In this document: positions 21,872 to 33,082 of the stretch, in pieces
Position numbering within the stretch: position 1 is the stretch's first letter
Layout: every line of letters begins with the position of its first letter
Notes under the pieces: model-generated
The model's database searches: none
Told to the model about the DNA's origin: nothing
Seen by the model: the letters and a program-made list of their open reading frames with translations, nothing else
DNA from: Akebia trifoliata
Taxonomy: Eukaryota; Streptophyta; Magnoliopsida; Ranunculales; Lardizabalaceae
Reading direction: 5' to 3'
Length of the DNA: 64,000 nt
Assembly: GCA_017979445.1 (NCBI GenBank)
Contig: CM030706.1
Coordinates: forward strand, 18,586,967-18,650,966
Made by a program: the position numbers and the translations under genes

Positions 21872-24137
21872 TATAAATACGTGATCCTCGATTACGATGA
21901 CCACATCTACTTAGGTTTGAAGTCGTCACCATTCATATTGTAAGTGGGTGTAATGGTCACCCGATGTACATTTTTCAGAAAAAAGTGACATTTTGGCATT
22001 TTAGGGACTCACAATGGATAAAGTACCGATCAACTTCGAGATAGGGGTTAGCGGCTTGGTTGGAGAAAAGGAAAGGTGTTAGGCACCCTTTTCTCCCTAC
22101 CATGGGGTTGTAACCTCAACTCAACTTGACCAATTTTTTGATAAAAAATACAAAACAAAATAAGTGACACGTGTCGATAACTTGTACCTTAGGTAGGGAT
22201 TTATTTTTAGCTTGATTATAAGATCATCCCATTGAAGGAGAAGATCCTTATAGATCCTTAGCCTTGAGAATAACACATTTTTAAAAGTATTAGCGATGGT
22301 TATGGATCCATTCTCATGAGTTGAGAAGGACCCAAAAACCGATTGCCTCAAAACAATTTGATGGGTTAAATCGATTTTATTTTTTTGAAGGTGGTTACAA
22401 CCCTTATACTTTCGATCAAATTGAAGTTCAATCTATCGGAGATAAGGGAGGGGAAACATTACATCTTAGGGACTATCTAAAATAAAAATTAAAAAGAGGT
22501 GAAAGGGGATCGTAGAAAAGGGATATGAAGAAGGTAGAGAGAGAGAGGGGGATGTTCTTATGACCCACCTTGAAGCTTCAAGGTTTTCTTTTCTTTTATT
22601 TCCTTCCTTCTTCTTTTTCTATGTCTTCTTGAATTGAGTCCTTAATGAGTTATGAGAATGTAACTCTTTTGAGATTAGTGTGAGAGAGTAGTGAATAGAT
22701 GAGTAGAGAGTAGAGTGATTTTTTTATGAGGCTTGGTCACCATTTTTAGGAGAGAAAATGGATATTTATAGGTGTTGGGAGGATATTTTGGAAATATAAT
22801 GGGATAAAGTGTGGGAGAGTAGAGAATGTCACATGTTTTAAAAGTGGGGGGTATGAAATTAGGAGTTGGAAGAGGGGTAATTATGTAATGGAAGTAAATG
22901 GGTTGTGTTTTGATCCAAATTATTTGGATCTTGCCCAAACCATTTGGGTGGAGTGTTTGGTGAGGTAAGATGATGGGTGTTTAAAAGGGTGGTTGATTGA
23001 TTGAGTGGTGTTTGATTTAAGAGAATGTGGGGTGTAAGATGGTGGGTGAGTGTTTGGTGAGTTGAGGGGAATGGGTTTTAATTAGGTTTTGGGAGGGTGA
23101 GGGAGATACATGTGGTAAGATATGTGGAGATTAGAAGTTTAGATGGATTGATGGAAGAGAATGAGTGTTTGATTTGAGAGGATCGGTATATATTTAAGTT
23201 GTAGATATGGGTTTATAAGGAATGATGATGATAGATTAGGGGGATGTATGATGATGGTAGGTTAGGGGAAGGTGTGGGTTGGAGGTGTTTGATTTGAGAG
23301 AATGGAGGTTTATAAGAAGTAATGAGGGTATGTTAGGGGAAGGTGTGGGTTGATGTGATTTTTTAGAGAAAAGATGATGTGGGTAGTTAATTTTTTAGAG
23401 AGAGGTAATGGGGTGGGTGGTTTGATGAGGGAGGTGAAAGGAGGTGATGACATGTGTCACCCTTTGATGATAAAAGAGTAAATTGTTGATGTAGGTTGTG
23501 GTTTATGGGTTAGATATGAATTGAATATATGGGTTTGGGCTTAGGGGCATTGGACTTGGGTTTTAGGATAAGTTTTGGGTTTTAGGAATTGGTTGGGATC
23601 ATTTTGAATTGGATTTGGGAGGGTAGATACATTTTAGGTTTTTAGATGACATGGGATTGGATTTAGGTTGGGGGATAATGCGAGAAATACATTTTGGGTG
23701 ACTTGTGAGTTTGTAGGCCTTAGATGGACTTAGGTTTTTTTTTCAGATTTAGAGATGGAGCAGTGAGGGTAGAGGAAGTGATAGGTGTCCCAAGTCTCAT
23801 TTTAATTTTATCCATTTTTTTGAGGTTTTGAAATTACTAGATTAATCAAAATGCCACGTGTTGGCAAATCGAGATTTTTAGGCCCGTTGGTGAGCTTTAT
23901 CGAAAATTTGGCATTTTTGGTTTTGGAATCGGAGCGACGTATATTGAGAAAGCGTAGGGTAGGCCGAGTCTTTTTGGTGGGCCCCCTAAACCATTAGGAG
24001 GTCTTAGGGGCCTTGGTTCGATCAAAATGTCACTTTTCATTGACTTGGTCCCTTAAGGCCCGTTGGCCCATTAATTTGGAAAATTGATATTTTTGGGTCC
24101 TTTCGAGTAGGGGTCCGTTCAAATTAGGGTGTCTACA
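21872..24137 (-). repeat. 3' LTR of element C (2266 bp)
   Basis: Starts TATAAATACG, where A's LTR has TGTAGACACG, so the terminal TG is mutated to TA. It ends GGTGTCTACA. Homology to LTR A runs throughout (GATTACGATGA-CACATCTAC, GGAGAAAAGG-AAGGTGTTAGGCACCC, ATGCCACGTGTTGGC). A minus-strand TATA box is at 22763-22770. Confidence 0.85.
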
Positions 24138-24151
24138 GCTTCCCTTCTTTG
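24138..24151 (-). promoter_or_regulatory. Polypurine tract, element C
   Basis: The minus strand reads ACAAAGAAGGGAAGC directly ahead of the LTR. This shows that the LTR at its left is a 3' LTR. Confidence 0.6.
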
Positions 24152-24651
24152 TAAGAATTGCGTGCAAAGAACTGCAAAGAATAGACTAAACCCCTATTTG
24201 TATGGGACAAAAAACTTTGCTGAAACACAACTTCAAATTATCAGTTGAATTGATGTCTTTTGTAAAAAATGGCTACTCAAGCACGGGGTCTGATAGAGCT
24301 TTGCCTTATTGATTCCTTGATCTCGATGGAGCAAAGCTCTTGTGAGATCTCAAATTTGATGAAAATTTGATAAGTTTTGAAATTCGGATATTTTTTATCG
24401 TGTTTTAACAAATCGAAGTTGAGTGCAACTCGAAAGGATTTTTAAGATTTTTTTTATTTTTTATTTTTTGCATTTTTTTATTTTTTTTTATTTTTTGCAT
24501 TTTCTTGATTTTTGTTTTTTTGTTTTTTTTTTAAGATGTAAGGTGCGTTTTTTACTTATTTACTTTCTTTCTTCTACAACCTAAAATCCATTCTTTATTA
24601 TCTTCCTTTGTCGATCTTACTTTATTTTTGCCATAAGTTAATCCTCCCAAT
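24152..24651. other. 3' region of element C with A-rich tract (minus strand)
   Basis: No gene. On the minus strand 24430-24540 is strongly A-rich and lies ~115 bases beyond the end of the HD-ZIP copy. It could be a decayed poly(A) tail of that copy or simple AT-rich UTR. Confidence 0.5.
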
Positions 24652-25796
24652 TCATGCATTGTCCCTTGTAATGATGCCTTTAATCTTTTCAACGGTGCAA
24701 GCGATAAGGTTGTTAACAATTGCCATATCCAATAGAATTTTACTGTTGGAGTTGAATCAACTTAGATCTGAAATGCAATAGTCAGGAGAGATCCCCCAGA
24801 CCCAACGTCAGGAATTCCACCTCTATGAATTGTTGGCCAATCTGAAAGTATAGCGAAACCTGAAGGCAGGAAGGCCACATAGTCTGGGTCACCTCCATTT
24901 AGAACCACATTCATTGCAACAATATCAACAGGAGCATAAACTACGAAAGAGCCTATTGTATCGGTGTTACTCTCTTGCAATATCAACATGTTATTCTAGT
25001 TGGAATTTGGAGTATTTACTCGCAGTAGAGATACACAGTTACTAGGATCTTGGCCATTAGCAATGTGTGTCATTCTTTGAGCAACACCACCATTAGAAAT
25101 GATATCCCACTCATCACGAGAATTCTCATTCCGGAGGAAATCAGAGACTCTCTTTGGTGGAACAGGAAGCCAGAAAGAAGTGGCTGCACTTAGAACAATA
25201 CCAGGAGGTCGGCCTGGGTCGTCTATGCTCTTTCTGGTCATAACCCTCACATCTTTAGCTCTACTTCCTGATAATATGGTCCATGTGTGAGTGGTAGAAG
25301 CACTCATATCAGAACAAAAACTCATACCATTCTTTCAGCTAGCTTCAACATACTATTTCGCCCTTCTTGATTCGTTGTCACACCAATATCTCCAGCCGGC
25401 ATGTTACTAGCCATAACACTTGCAAGGCGTTCGCACTATTAATCTAAGGTAGCAACCTATCGCTTTGCCCCAAATCCAAGGCCAAAGTTTAACCAGCGAT
25501 TTATATATAGTGTGAACTACTTCATCATCCCCTTCAACATGTTCAATCCATACAACTTTGGAGTAACCATTCAACATTTCTTGGATTACACAGCCAGATG
25601 GCCTTCTTCGGCATCTCAATATCGGGTTAGGATGTAAATGGTCTAAGGACACATCGACTACCACCCAAATTCCCTCGGAGTGCTGTTTACAATACCTTAC
25701 AAAGAAACTCTCTCGGGTAGGGATGACAGGTGATGGGACTTTGAATTCTGCAGTCATCACTTGAAGGGCTCCATTGTAGTTTTTGGCTACGCCTAG
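24652..25796 (-). pseudogene. HD-ZIP class IV homeobox protein, 5'-truncated copy (START domain and C-terminus)
   Basis: The minus strand encodes the second half of a plant HD-ZIP IV transcription factor (ATML1/PDF2/ANL2 group). These are epidermal regulators with a homeodomain, leucine zipper, START domain and conserved C-terminus. Readable in order are [16 protein letters not shown] and [14 protein letters not shown] (25640-25796), [27 protein letters not shown] and LAERMV (25330-25420). Then come [20 protein letters not shown] and [14 protein letters not shown] (24996-25325), MLILQES ... [15 protein letters not shown] and [17 protein letters not shown] (24762-24989), and finally NNLIACTVEKIK near the end. 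Homeodomain and zipper are absent. Frameshifts (for example after LAERMV) and TAG/TAA stops after FGAKR show it is dead. No intron-like gap interrupts ~1.1 kb of coding sequence, which suggests a retrocopy. It lies between integrase and 3' LTR of element C, in the same orientation. Confidence 0.88.
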
Positions 25797-27300
25797 TGAG
25801 TCGTGATGCTTCGGACGCCGAGATGGTAATGATGGGGCAAGTTATCCGAATTTGTGCTTTGGAAGAGTGACTTAATTCATTTTTCATCGGACGTGTGATT
25901 GGCACCATATATTTTGTATTTTCTTTTTGTTAGCAAAAAATGTAATATGAAACTTTTGAAATAAAAAGAAAATAAGTTTTTACTTACTTGGCCTCAAGTG
26001 TATCTAATGCTTTGAAAACTTGAAGTTTGAATAAGTCCTAGATTTTTCATCATCTGCCAAAATAGTAGTTTTTCTTTTTGAAATTTTATGAAATATTTTT
26101 ATCAAATGAGTACAATAAATTCAGAATTTGTAAAATCTTTGGTTGTGACGATCTTGATGTTTTTGCAAACCATAGAGGATATAAACGTCAATTGCTCTCT
26201 TGATTCTTTTAAAGTCATCCCTAGTGCCTTGGTATTGGAAGACTATTATATGTTTGGGTCTTGGGATTTAGAAAGATTTCACCGTTCACAGTTTATACTC
26301 TTGCAGGCCTGGAGTTTTTTTTACCCTTATTGCCCCTAGTGTTAATTATGATTTTCACCAGACCTGATTTTCACATTTTTGCGCATCAATGCCTTTTGGG
26401 TTTTCATAGTACCGGTGGCTTTGATCTTGTCATAATCTGATTTTTTTACTTATAGTGCCCTTTTAGGTTTTCATAATGCTCTTTCAGACTATGCTTGTAT
26501 TTTTTTGATTTTTCATTATAATTCTGCTTGGAGTCTCTGTGTCTTTGTGGCTTAGTGACTCAAGTTGAGTCGCAAGATCGGCGACTCTAGTCTTGTAGTG
26601 GTGTTCTTACTTGAGTAATCGATCTAGACTCCCCTCTCGAGTTTTTCGATGACTTTTCATGGCTCGATAACCCAAGTTGAACCGCAAGATTGGTTACTCT
26701 ACTCTTCAAGACACTCTTTTTTTTAATATCCGATCTAGATTCCCCTTTCGGGTCTTCCAACTACTAATGAGACATGAGGACCGTATCAAGTTATAAGATC
26801 ATTGGTGTTGCCATCGTCACTGTGTTGCCCTAGTATATTCCCTGATCAGAAAAGGACTTTTGGTGGGACGAAACGTTGGCTTAGGCTTATGGTAGTGGAA
26901 GGATACGAAAAGGTTAAGGTCTAGGTTAGTCTAGAGTAGGTTAGACCCAGGGTTTATCTATTTTTATTTTGAAAAGGTGATTTATGTCTCCTCCCAGCAT
27001 CTCTCGAACTTGTTTAGGTTGGAGATTTGGGTCGAGCTCAGATCAAGTGTCCGAGTTTTTTATTTTTTTAATTTTTTTGTATTTTTAGTCATTCATAGTT
27101 TATCCTCATGCGGACCAGGAGTAAATTTATTACTTTTGCCCTCTTCTTTTTGACCTTTTGATTTTCTTTTCTTTTTGTCTTTTTCTATCTTGCTTCTTTT
27201 TGTAATTGTTGACTTGCCCTAGTCTTAGGTTAAGAAATGAATGTGTGGCTCAAAAGGGTTGACTAGGGTTAGATAGTTTGTTCAGGATAACAAAGATGGC
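25797..27300 (-). other. 3' untranslated region of element C
   Basis: No gene seen. It has TTTTAGGTTTTCATA-type units (26385-26490) like the 3' UTRs of B and D. A ~110-bp tandem duplication (26553-26650 and 26664-26763) contains CAAGTTGA(G/A)(T/C)CGCAAGAT and CGATCTAGA(C/T)TCCCCT. Confidence 0.6.
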
Positions 27301-27323
27301 ATTTCATCATCTTAGGGTTCGAT

Positions 27324-28566
27324 CTCAGGCGTAGTATTTCTTGACAATATCGGCATTGATCGGTTGAGGGAAGACTTGTCCGTCCATTTCTGTAAGGATC
27401 AGAGCTCCTCTCGTCATTACCTTCTTCACGATAAATAGTCCCTCATAATTTGGTTGAAACTTTCCCCTAGCATCTTCTTGGATTAGTAAAATCTTCTTCA
27501 AAATAAGGTCTCTTGGTGAGAAATATCTAGGCTTGACTCTTTTGTTGTAGACTCGAGCTATTCGTCATTGATAGATATGTCTATGGCAAATAGTTGCAAG
27601 ACGCTTCTCTTCAATCAGATTCAACTGGTCGAGCCGAGCTTGAACCCATTCAGCTTCATCCAACTTTACTTATTTTAATATTCGGAGGGAAGGAATCTCA
27701 ACCTCGATGGGTAAGACTGCTTCCATTCCATATACCAATGAATACGAAGTTGTCCCAGTCGAAGTCCTGAACGAGGTTCAATAGGCGTGAAACGCAAAAG
27801 GTAACATGTCATGCCAATCTTTGTACGTAACTGCCATCTCCTTGATAATTTTCTTGATATTCTTGTTGGTTGCCTCGACTGTTCCATTCATCTTAGGTCT
27901 ATAGGGTACAGAGTTGGGATGAGTGATCTGGAAGTCTTCGTACATCTTGATCATATCCTTGTTCTTGAAGTTTTTGGCATTATTAGTCACTAGTCAGTTG
28001 GGAAGCCCATATCTGCAGATAATGTTATTCTTGACAAATTTCAAGACATTGCTTTTCGTGACGTTGGCGTATGAAGCAGCTTCTACCCACTTGGTGAAGT
28101 AATTGATAGCAACTATAATGAAGCGGTGCCCATTTGCAGTTTTTGGCGAGATTTGCCCGATGACATCCATTCTCTAGAGTGAGAAGGGCCAAGGAGTGGT
28201 CATGTTATGTAGTTATAAAGGTAGAGCATTGATCTTGTTGGCATAAATCTGGCATAGATGGCATTTGCGAACATGCTGATAGCAGTCACTTTCCATTGTC
28301 GACCAATAGTATCCCATCCTCATAATCTTCTTGGCTAGCATATGACCATTCATATGGGGTCCATAGACTCTACTGTGTACGATCTCAATTAGTTGTTTTA
28401 CTTTTATTTCTGTCACACACCGAAGTAAAACCTTGTGGTGCGATTTCTTATACAGAATGACGTTGCTGATGAAGAATTGCCTTACTAATTTCTGAATGGT
28501 CCTTCGATTATTTGGCATTGCATCTAAGGGAAGGGTTCGATCTTCGAGATATGCCTTGATGTCCAA
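27324..28566 (-). pseudogene. int: Integrase, element C
   Basis: Integrase inserts element DNA into the host genome. The minus strand has the zinc-binding module H-S-R-V-Y-G-P-H ... CHLCQ (HHCC, 28230-28380). The catalytic core follows: a first Asp in MDVIGQI (~28165), VTNNAKNF at the second position (27975-27990) and NGTVEATNKN with the Glu (~27890). RTSTGTTSYSLVYGMEAVLP (27700-27770) and a C-terminal part ending ADIVKKYYA complete it. The second catalytic Asp is Asn (TNN instead of TDN), and several stops interrupt the frame, so it is inactive. Homologous core sequence lies in D at 36025-36470. Confidence 0.88.
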
Positions 28567-29600
28567 GTACTATGACTTTTCTTCAGATTCTTCCACTTCG
28601 ACGGGTAAACAATAGGCTAGCTCGTCTATAATTCCAATCTCAATAGGGTCGATGACTAGATCTTTTTAAATGTTGATTATAGAGCCGAGCGTAGTTAGTG
28701 CATCTGCGAATTGATTCTTAGCTCTCGGCATGTATGTGAATGAAATCCTATTGAATTTTGAACTCAATTCTTCGAGATATTCATGGTAAGGGATCAATCT
28801 CTATTCTCGGGTCTTCCATTCCCCAGTCGTTTGATAAACTACTAGGCTTGAATCTCCAAACACATCGATCTACCTCAAGATCTAAGCTACTTTCAACCTT
28901 GTTATGCATGGTTCTTATTCAGCCTCGTTGTTAGAACATTGGAACTTTAGTTTGATTGCAATTGGCACGTGAGACCTATCTGGCTTAATCAAAACTTCTT
29001 CTATTTCATTTCCTTTCTGATTAGCTGCTCCATTGAAGTACATTTTCTAGCCTGGTTCCTTATCATCATCCTCAACCTCAGTGGGTAGTATGGTTTCATC
29101 TGAAAAGTTCATCTTTAGCCATTCGTAGTCAAACAATGGGTGCTCAGCGAGGTGGTCGGCAATGGCTTGCCCTTTTATGACCTTTTGAGTGACATAAGTG
29201 ATGTCAAACTCAGATAATAATAATTGCCACTTTACTATACGATCTGTTAATGCCGATTTCTCGAAAAGGTATTCAGGGGGTCCATTCTAGCAATAAGCAT
29301 AGTTAAGTAACTAAGCAAATAATGACGTAATCATTGAGATGCCCAGACTAATGCACAGCAAGTCTTCTCAAGTGTCGAATATTTTACCTCGCACTTAGTA
29401 AATTTTTTGCTGAGATAATAGATAGCCTGTTCATTTCGTCCAGATTCATCGTGTTGTCCTAGTACGCAACCCATTGACGTTTTTTACACTAAAATGTACA
29501 TCAGCAGGGGTCGCCCTGAAGTAGGAGGGACCAAAACTGGGGGATGGAACAGATATTGCTTGATCTTGTCGAATGCTTCCTGAACATCTCTTTCTGAAAC
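28567..29600 (-). pseudogene. RNase H and RT-RNase H connection, element C
   Basis: The minus strand between integrase and RT. Fragments such as KNVNG, STLEKTCCALVWA, LLSEFDITYVTQK and IKGQAIADHLAEHPLFDYEW fit the RT connection/RNase H of Ty3/gypsy. YFNGAANQKG is the RNase H start, with Asn where the catalytic Asp (DGA) is expected. There are many stops and frameshifts, plus an apparent deletion next to the RT end. Confidence 0.75.
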
Positions 29601-29608
29601 AGGTGCCT

Positions 29609-30550
29609 TCATTGCTTAATGCCTCTTCTACTGACGATGAACCCCAATAGCTTGCCCGAGGTTGTCCCGAATACACATTTTGCCGGATTGAACCTCAAAT
29701 TGTACTTTCTAAGCTTGTCGAACAACTTCTTGAGATTTACTAGATGGTCTTCTTCTATACCAGATTTAGCGATCATGTCATCTACGTATACTTCTATTTC
29801 ATTATGGATCATGTCATGAAACAAGGCAATCATTGCACGTTGGTAAGTTGCCCCTGCATTCTTCAACCCGAATGGTATGACTTTGTAGTGGAAAGTACCC
29901 CATGACGTGATAAATGTAGTTTTCTCCTGGTCTTCTTCTGTCATTTTTATCTAGTTATAGCCTGAAAAGTCATCCATGAACGAGAACATGTCGTGCCCTA
30001 CTGTACTATCGACTAGAGTGTTGATGTGTGAAAGTGAAAAATCATCCTTAGGATTGGCCTTTGTCAAGTCTCGATAGTCAACACACATGCATACCTTTCT
30101 ATCTTTCTTAGGTATTGAGACGACGTTAGTGAACCATTCAGGGTACGTAGAGACTGCAAGAAATCCTGCTTCGAATTGCTTCATGACCTCATCCTTGACC
30201 TTGAGGGTCCATTCTGGCTTCAGTCTTCTCAATTTGTGTTTGATCGACTTACTTCCTGGAGTAATTGGTAGCTTGTGGACGACCAGATTTGTATCTAACC
30301 CCGACATATCCCTATATGACCATGCGAAGATATTTTGATAATCTTTTAAGAGTTTGATCATTTCTTCCTTTTCCTGCGATGTTAATAAGGATCCGATCTT
30401 GACGATTCGTGGGTTTTCTTCGGTACCAAGATTGATTGAATCCATATCCTCGATGTTTGGCTGAACACTTTTTTCATGACGTTCTACCAAGTCTTTGATT
30501 TCTTTAGGTGGGTATTTCATTTCATCCTCAGGCTCTTTTTCGATCGCCAT
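29609..30550 (-). pseudogene. pol: Reverse transcriptase, element C (one premature stop)
   Basis: Copies element RNA to DNA. The minus strand from 30550 reads NIFAWSYRDMSGLD, HKLRRLKPEW, FTNVVSIPKKDRKVCMCVDYRDLTKANPKDDFSL and FSGYN. After one stop (TAG where Gln is expected) come EKTTFITSWGTFHY, PFGLKNAGATYQRAM, the catalytic YVDD (29777-29788) and KCVFGTTSGKLLGFIVS. The frame is otherwise open for 942 bases. Family: Ty3/gypsy RT. A stop after GIKQ ends the frame early. Confidence 0.9.
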
Positions 30551-30867
30551 GAGGTCGAAGTTTATCTAGATACTCATTTGATTGAGACAGATCCCTTGAA
30601 AACTCTTTTTTTGATTTTTGAAAAATATCTAGTTTTTTATAATTTTGAAAGATTTTTATTTTTTTGTCTTTTGAGAAATTTTTTTTTTTTTGCTTTCTGA
30701 GTAATATTTGTTTTTTTTTTTTGAGATTTTCTGGATATCTGAAATAAGAAGAACAATCATGCAAATTTATTAATAAAGATAGGGAGCCCTCAAAACAATC
30801 TTTACCCGAGGATGAGGGCTCGTTATGATCCTCGAGCAAACTAGATTTGTCTAACGGCATTTTTTTT
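30551..30867 (-). other. Protease-RT junction of element C, candidate intron
   Basis: The protease-side frame stops at TAA (30867-30869), and RT starts in a new frame at 30550. The region between is A/T-rich on the minus strand with several stops. Ogre elements are known to have a spliced intron at this point. No splice sites were firmly identified. Confidence 0.4.
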
Positions 30868-30967
30868 TAGGCCTCAACAGCCTCAAGGGTAAACGGGAAT
30901 TCCTCCCAATTGTTCAGAACTTCCCCTTCTCTGAGAGGGCGGATGAGATGAGAAAATGATTTGTTGG
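30868..30967 (-). pseudogene. End of protease-side frame, element C
   Basis: The minus strand reads NKSFSHLIRPL and EVLNNWEEFPFTLEAVEA then stop. Removing element D and one TSD joins SEPPTKSPN (from 41885) in frame to this piece, confirming that D split one reading frame. Confidence 0.65.
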
Positions 30968-32810
30968 TGAAAGCGCCCTCGATCCGCGGGGTGCGCGGAT
31001 CCGCTTTTGACCCTTGAGGTTTGGGAGTCGCCACCTAGTTATTATGGTCTAGGAACCAAACTGACTCTAAAACGGATAAAAACTAATCTACTAAAGAAAA
31101 TCTGAATCCGGGGATCATGTTACGGGGTTGGAAGGTGTTAGGCACCAACCCCGCCCGGCCATTGCCGGTCTCTACTTATCCCAAATAAATCTACATCGCT
31201 AATGACAACCTAGATTAAAAAATAATAATAAAAAAACTTACCTTCGATCTGCAAAAGTGTTATTCCCTCAGATCTGGCGAAAACGGCTCCTTGTACCGTA
31301 TTCCTTACTTCGTTCTATCTCCGGATCTGATTCCTGATCTCCGAGGTAAGGTATCTCCTTCTTGGATCTGGGTGCTTTGAATTTGTTATGGAGTTTTGGG
31401 ATGTTTTTTAGAGGTTTTTAGGTGTTTTTTAGGCTAAAATCAGAGTAGGGGTGTTAGGGAAGGAGTTTGGGCTCCAAAATTAGGGTTTTGGGGAGGTTGT
31501 GGAGGCTTCTTCACCTACTTTTTCTAAGGTTTTTTCTTTGATACGAAAATAGGGTGTGAAGGCTCCTATTTATAAAGTTTTTAGAAGCATTAGGGTTTGA
31601 TTAGGGTTTCTTTTAGGGTTTCAATTAGGGTTTTGACTTAGTCTTTAGGGTTTTAGGGTTTTGACTTTAGTCTTATGAGATTGACTTGATTAGTTTAGAT
31701 TAAGGTTTTGATTTAGGGTTTTGACCTTAGTCTTATGAGATTGACTTGATTAGTTTAGATTAGGGTTTTGATTTAGGGTTTTGACCTTAGTCTTATGAGA
31801 TTGACTCGATTAGTTTAGATTATGATTTTGATTTAGGGTTTTGACTTTAGTCTTATGAGATTGACTCGATTAGTTTAGATTAGGGTTTTGATTTAGGATT
31901 TTGACTTTAGTCTTATGAGATTGACTTTAATACTTGACTCTAGTCTTACTTAATTGACTTTAATTTTGACTTTAGTCTTATTTGATTGACTTTAATATCT
32001 TGACTTTAGTCTTGCTTGATTGACTTTAAATTTTTGGAGAACCCCCCTCTATTATATCTTTGATTCTTTGGACCCCCAAATGGAGGGGTCCTTAAAGAAA
32101 TATCTTGCGAACCATCAACAATTTTTCTTGAAAGTCTGATTGATCAATTTTTTGGTTTAAATTTTATAATTAATTTTATTAATGTTTCACTTTACATTAT
32201 TTAATGATTTATTTATTAATTTCCAAATTTTTTAATTATTAAAATTGTAAAATTACCATTTTACCCTCGGAGAGGATTTTTTACGTTTTAAGTAGTTTTT
32301 CAATGTTCCAAGATGTTTTGGAATCAGTTTTTCGTAAGGAATTCAATGGGAATGTTGGTTTTTGTCATTTATGAAGTTTTTTGTATGAAATGGTCGTGAA
32401 CTTTATGAGGGGTATTTTCGTAATTTTGTCAAATTTTATGAAAATTGGCGAAGTGGTTTACTTGGTTTCGATTTGTTGTTTTATGTGTTTAAGCGGATTT
32501 TCATAAGCGTAATGCAGGCTCTCGGGTTGTTTTGATGTTAGGGGTATTTTGGTAATTTGGTCATTTTTAGTGATTTTTATCGTGAAGCTTCTTTTTGGTT
32601 TGCAGGATGATGATTTCTATGTTTCTGGGGTAGTATTTTCCTAGCGTAGCGTGGTTTCTAAGTTTTGTCAGTTCGAGATACCTCATCCGGATTTCTGAAA
32701 CATATCTGGTAACAAAATAAAGCATTGGAATAGACATCCATCATTGGGAACCTTTGTGATCGGGTTAACGACTTGATTAATCAGGCGGATGCAAAAATGG
32801 GGTGTCTACA
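30968..32810 (-). repeat. 3' LTR of element D (1843 bp)
   Basis: Starts TGAAAGCGCCCTCGATCC, ends GGTGTCTACA. The minus-strand 5' end TGTAGACACCCCATTTTTGC is the form common to Tat/Ogre LTRs. It contains a 60-bp tandem unit (CTTATGAGATTGACT(T/C)GATTAG-TTAGATTAGGGTT) repeated about five times at 31670-31920, and several TTTAGGG/TTAGGG motifs (31600-31910) upstream, in minus orientation, of a TATA box. Near its left end, 30981-31001 forms GATCCGCG-5 bases-CGCGGATC. Confidence 0.92.
31566..31577 (-). promoter_or_regulatory. TATA box in D 3' LTR
   Basis: The minus strand reads CTTTATAAATAG. It is intact here and in the solo LTR (44694-44705). In D's 5' LTR (40637-40648) the box reads CATAAATAG. 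Confidence 0.6.
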
Positions 32811-32826
32811 GATGCCCCTCTTTGGT
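32811..32826 (-). promoter_or_regulatory. Polypurine tract, element D
   Basis: The minus strand reads CCAAAGAGGGGCATC immediately before the 3' LTR. Confidence 0.7.
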
Positions 32827-33082
32827 AGAGGGTTGAAGCAAACTAGATAGCAAATCTATTTTGGTAGATAGTGCGATATCCGAATGCCAAAGCTAGTGAC
32901 AGTTCATTTTGCAGCCTGATTTAGCAATTCGTCGGGGTGTTCGGATCCTTGAGCGTAAAACTCTCCCCGAACTAGAAAAATGTCAGGTCCTTGAGCGCGA
33001 GCTCTCATTGGCAGTGTCAGATCCTTGAATTTCAAAAAATTCTCCTTGACTGATGTAACAACTGTGCAAGTGTGTGATTTAA
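32827..33082 (-). other. 3' UTR of element D, LTR-proximal part
   Basis: No gene. Collinear with element B 16436-16680 (GAAGCAAACTAGATAGC-AATCTAT, GTGATAGTTCATTTTGCA-type blocks). Confidence 0.65.

Noticed and set aside
21786..24137. Single LTR shared by two elements in tandem
   Set aside because: At first a primer site on the left and polypurine tract on the right suggested this. The GCCAC duplication at 21867 and 50789 shows two LTRs joined: 86 bp of B and then C.
25797..26340. Upstream exons (homeodomain, zipper) of the HD-ZIP IV gene
   Set aside because: No homeodomain residues or leucine heptads found right of 25796 on the minus strand; sequence there fits element C's 3' UTR.
31600..31920. 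Interstitial telomere repeat
   Set aside because: TTTAGGG motifs are dispersed within a 60-bp unit and are not in tandem; the pattern is a promoter-type motif set within an LTR.
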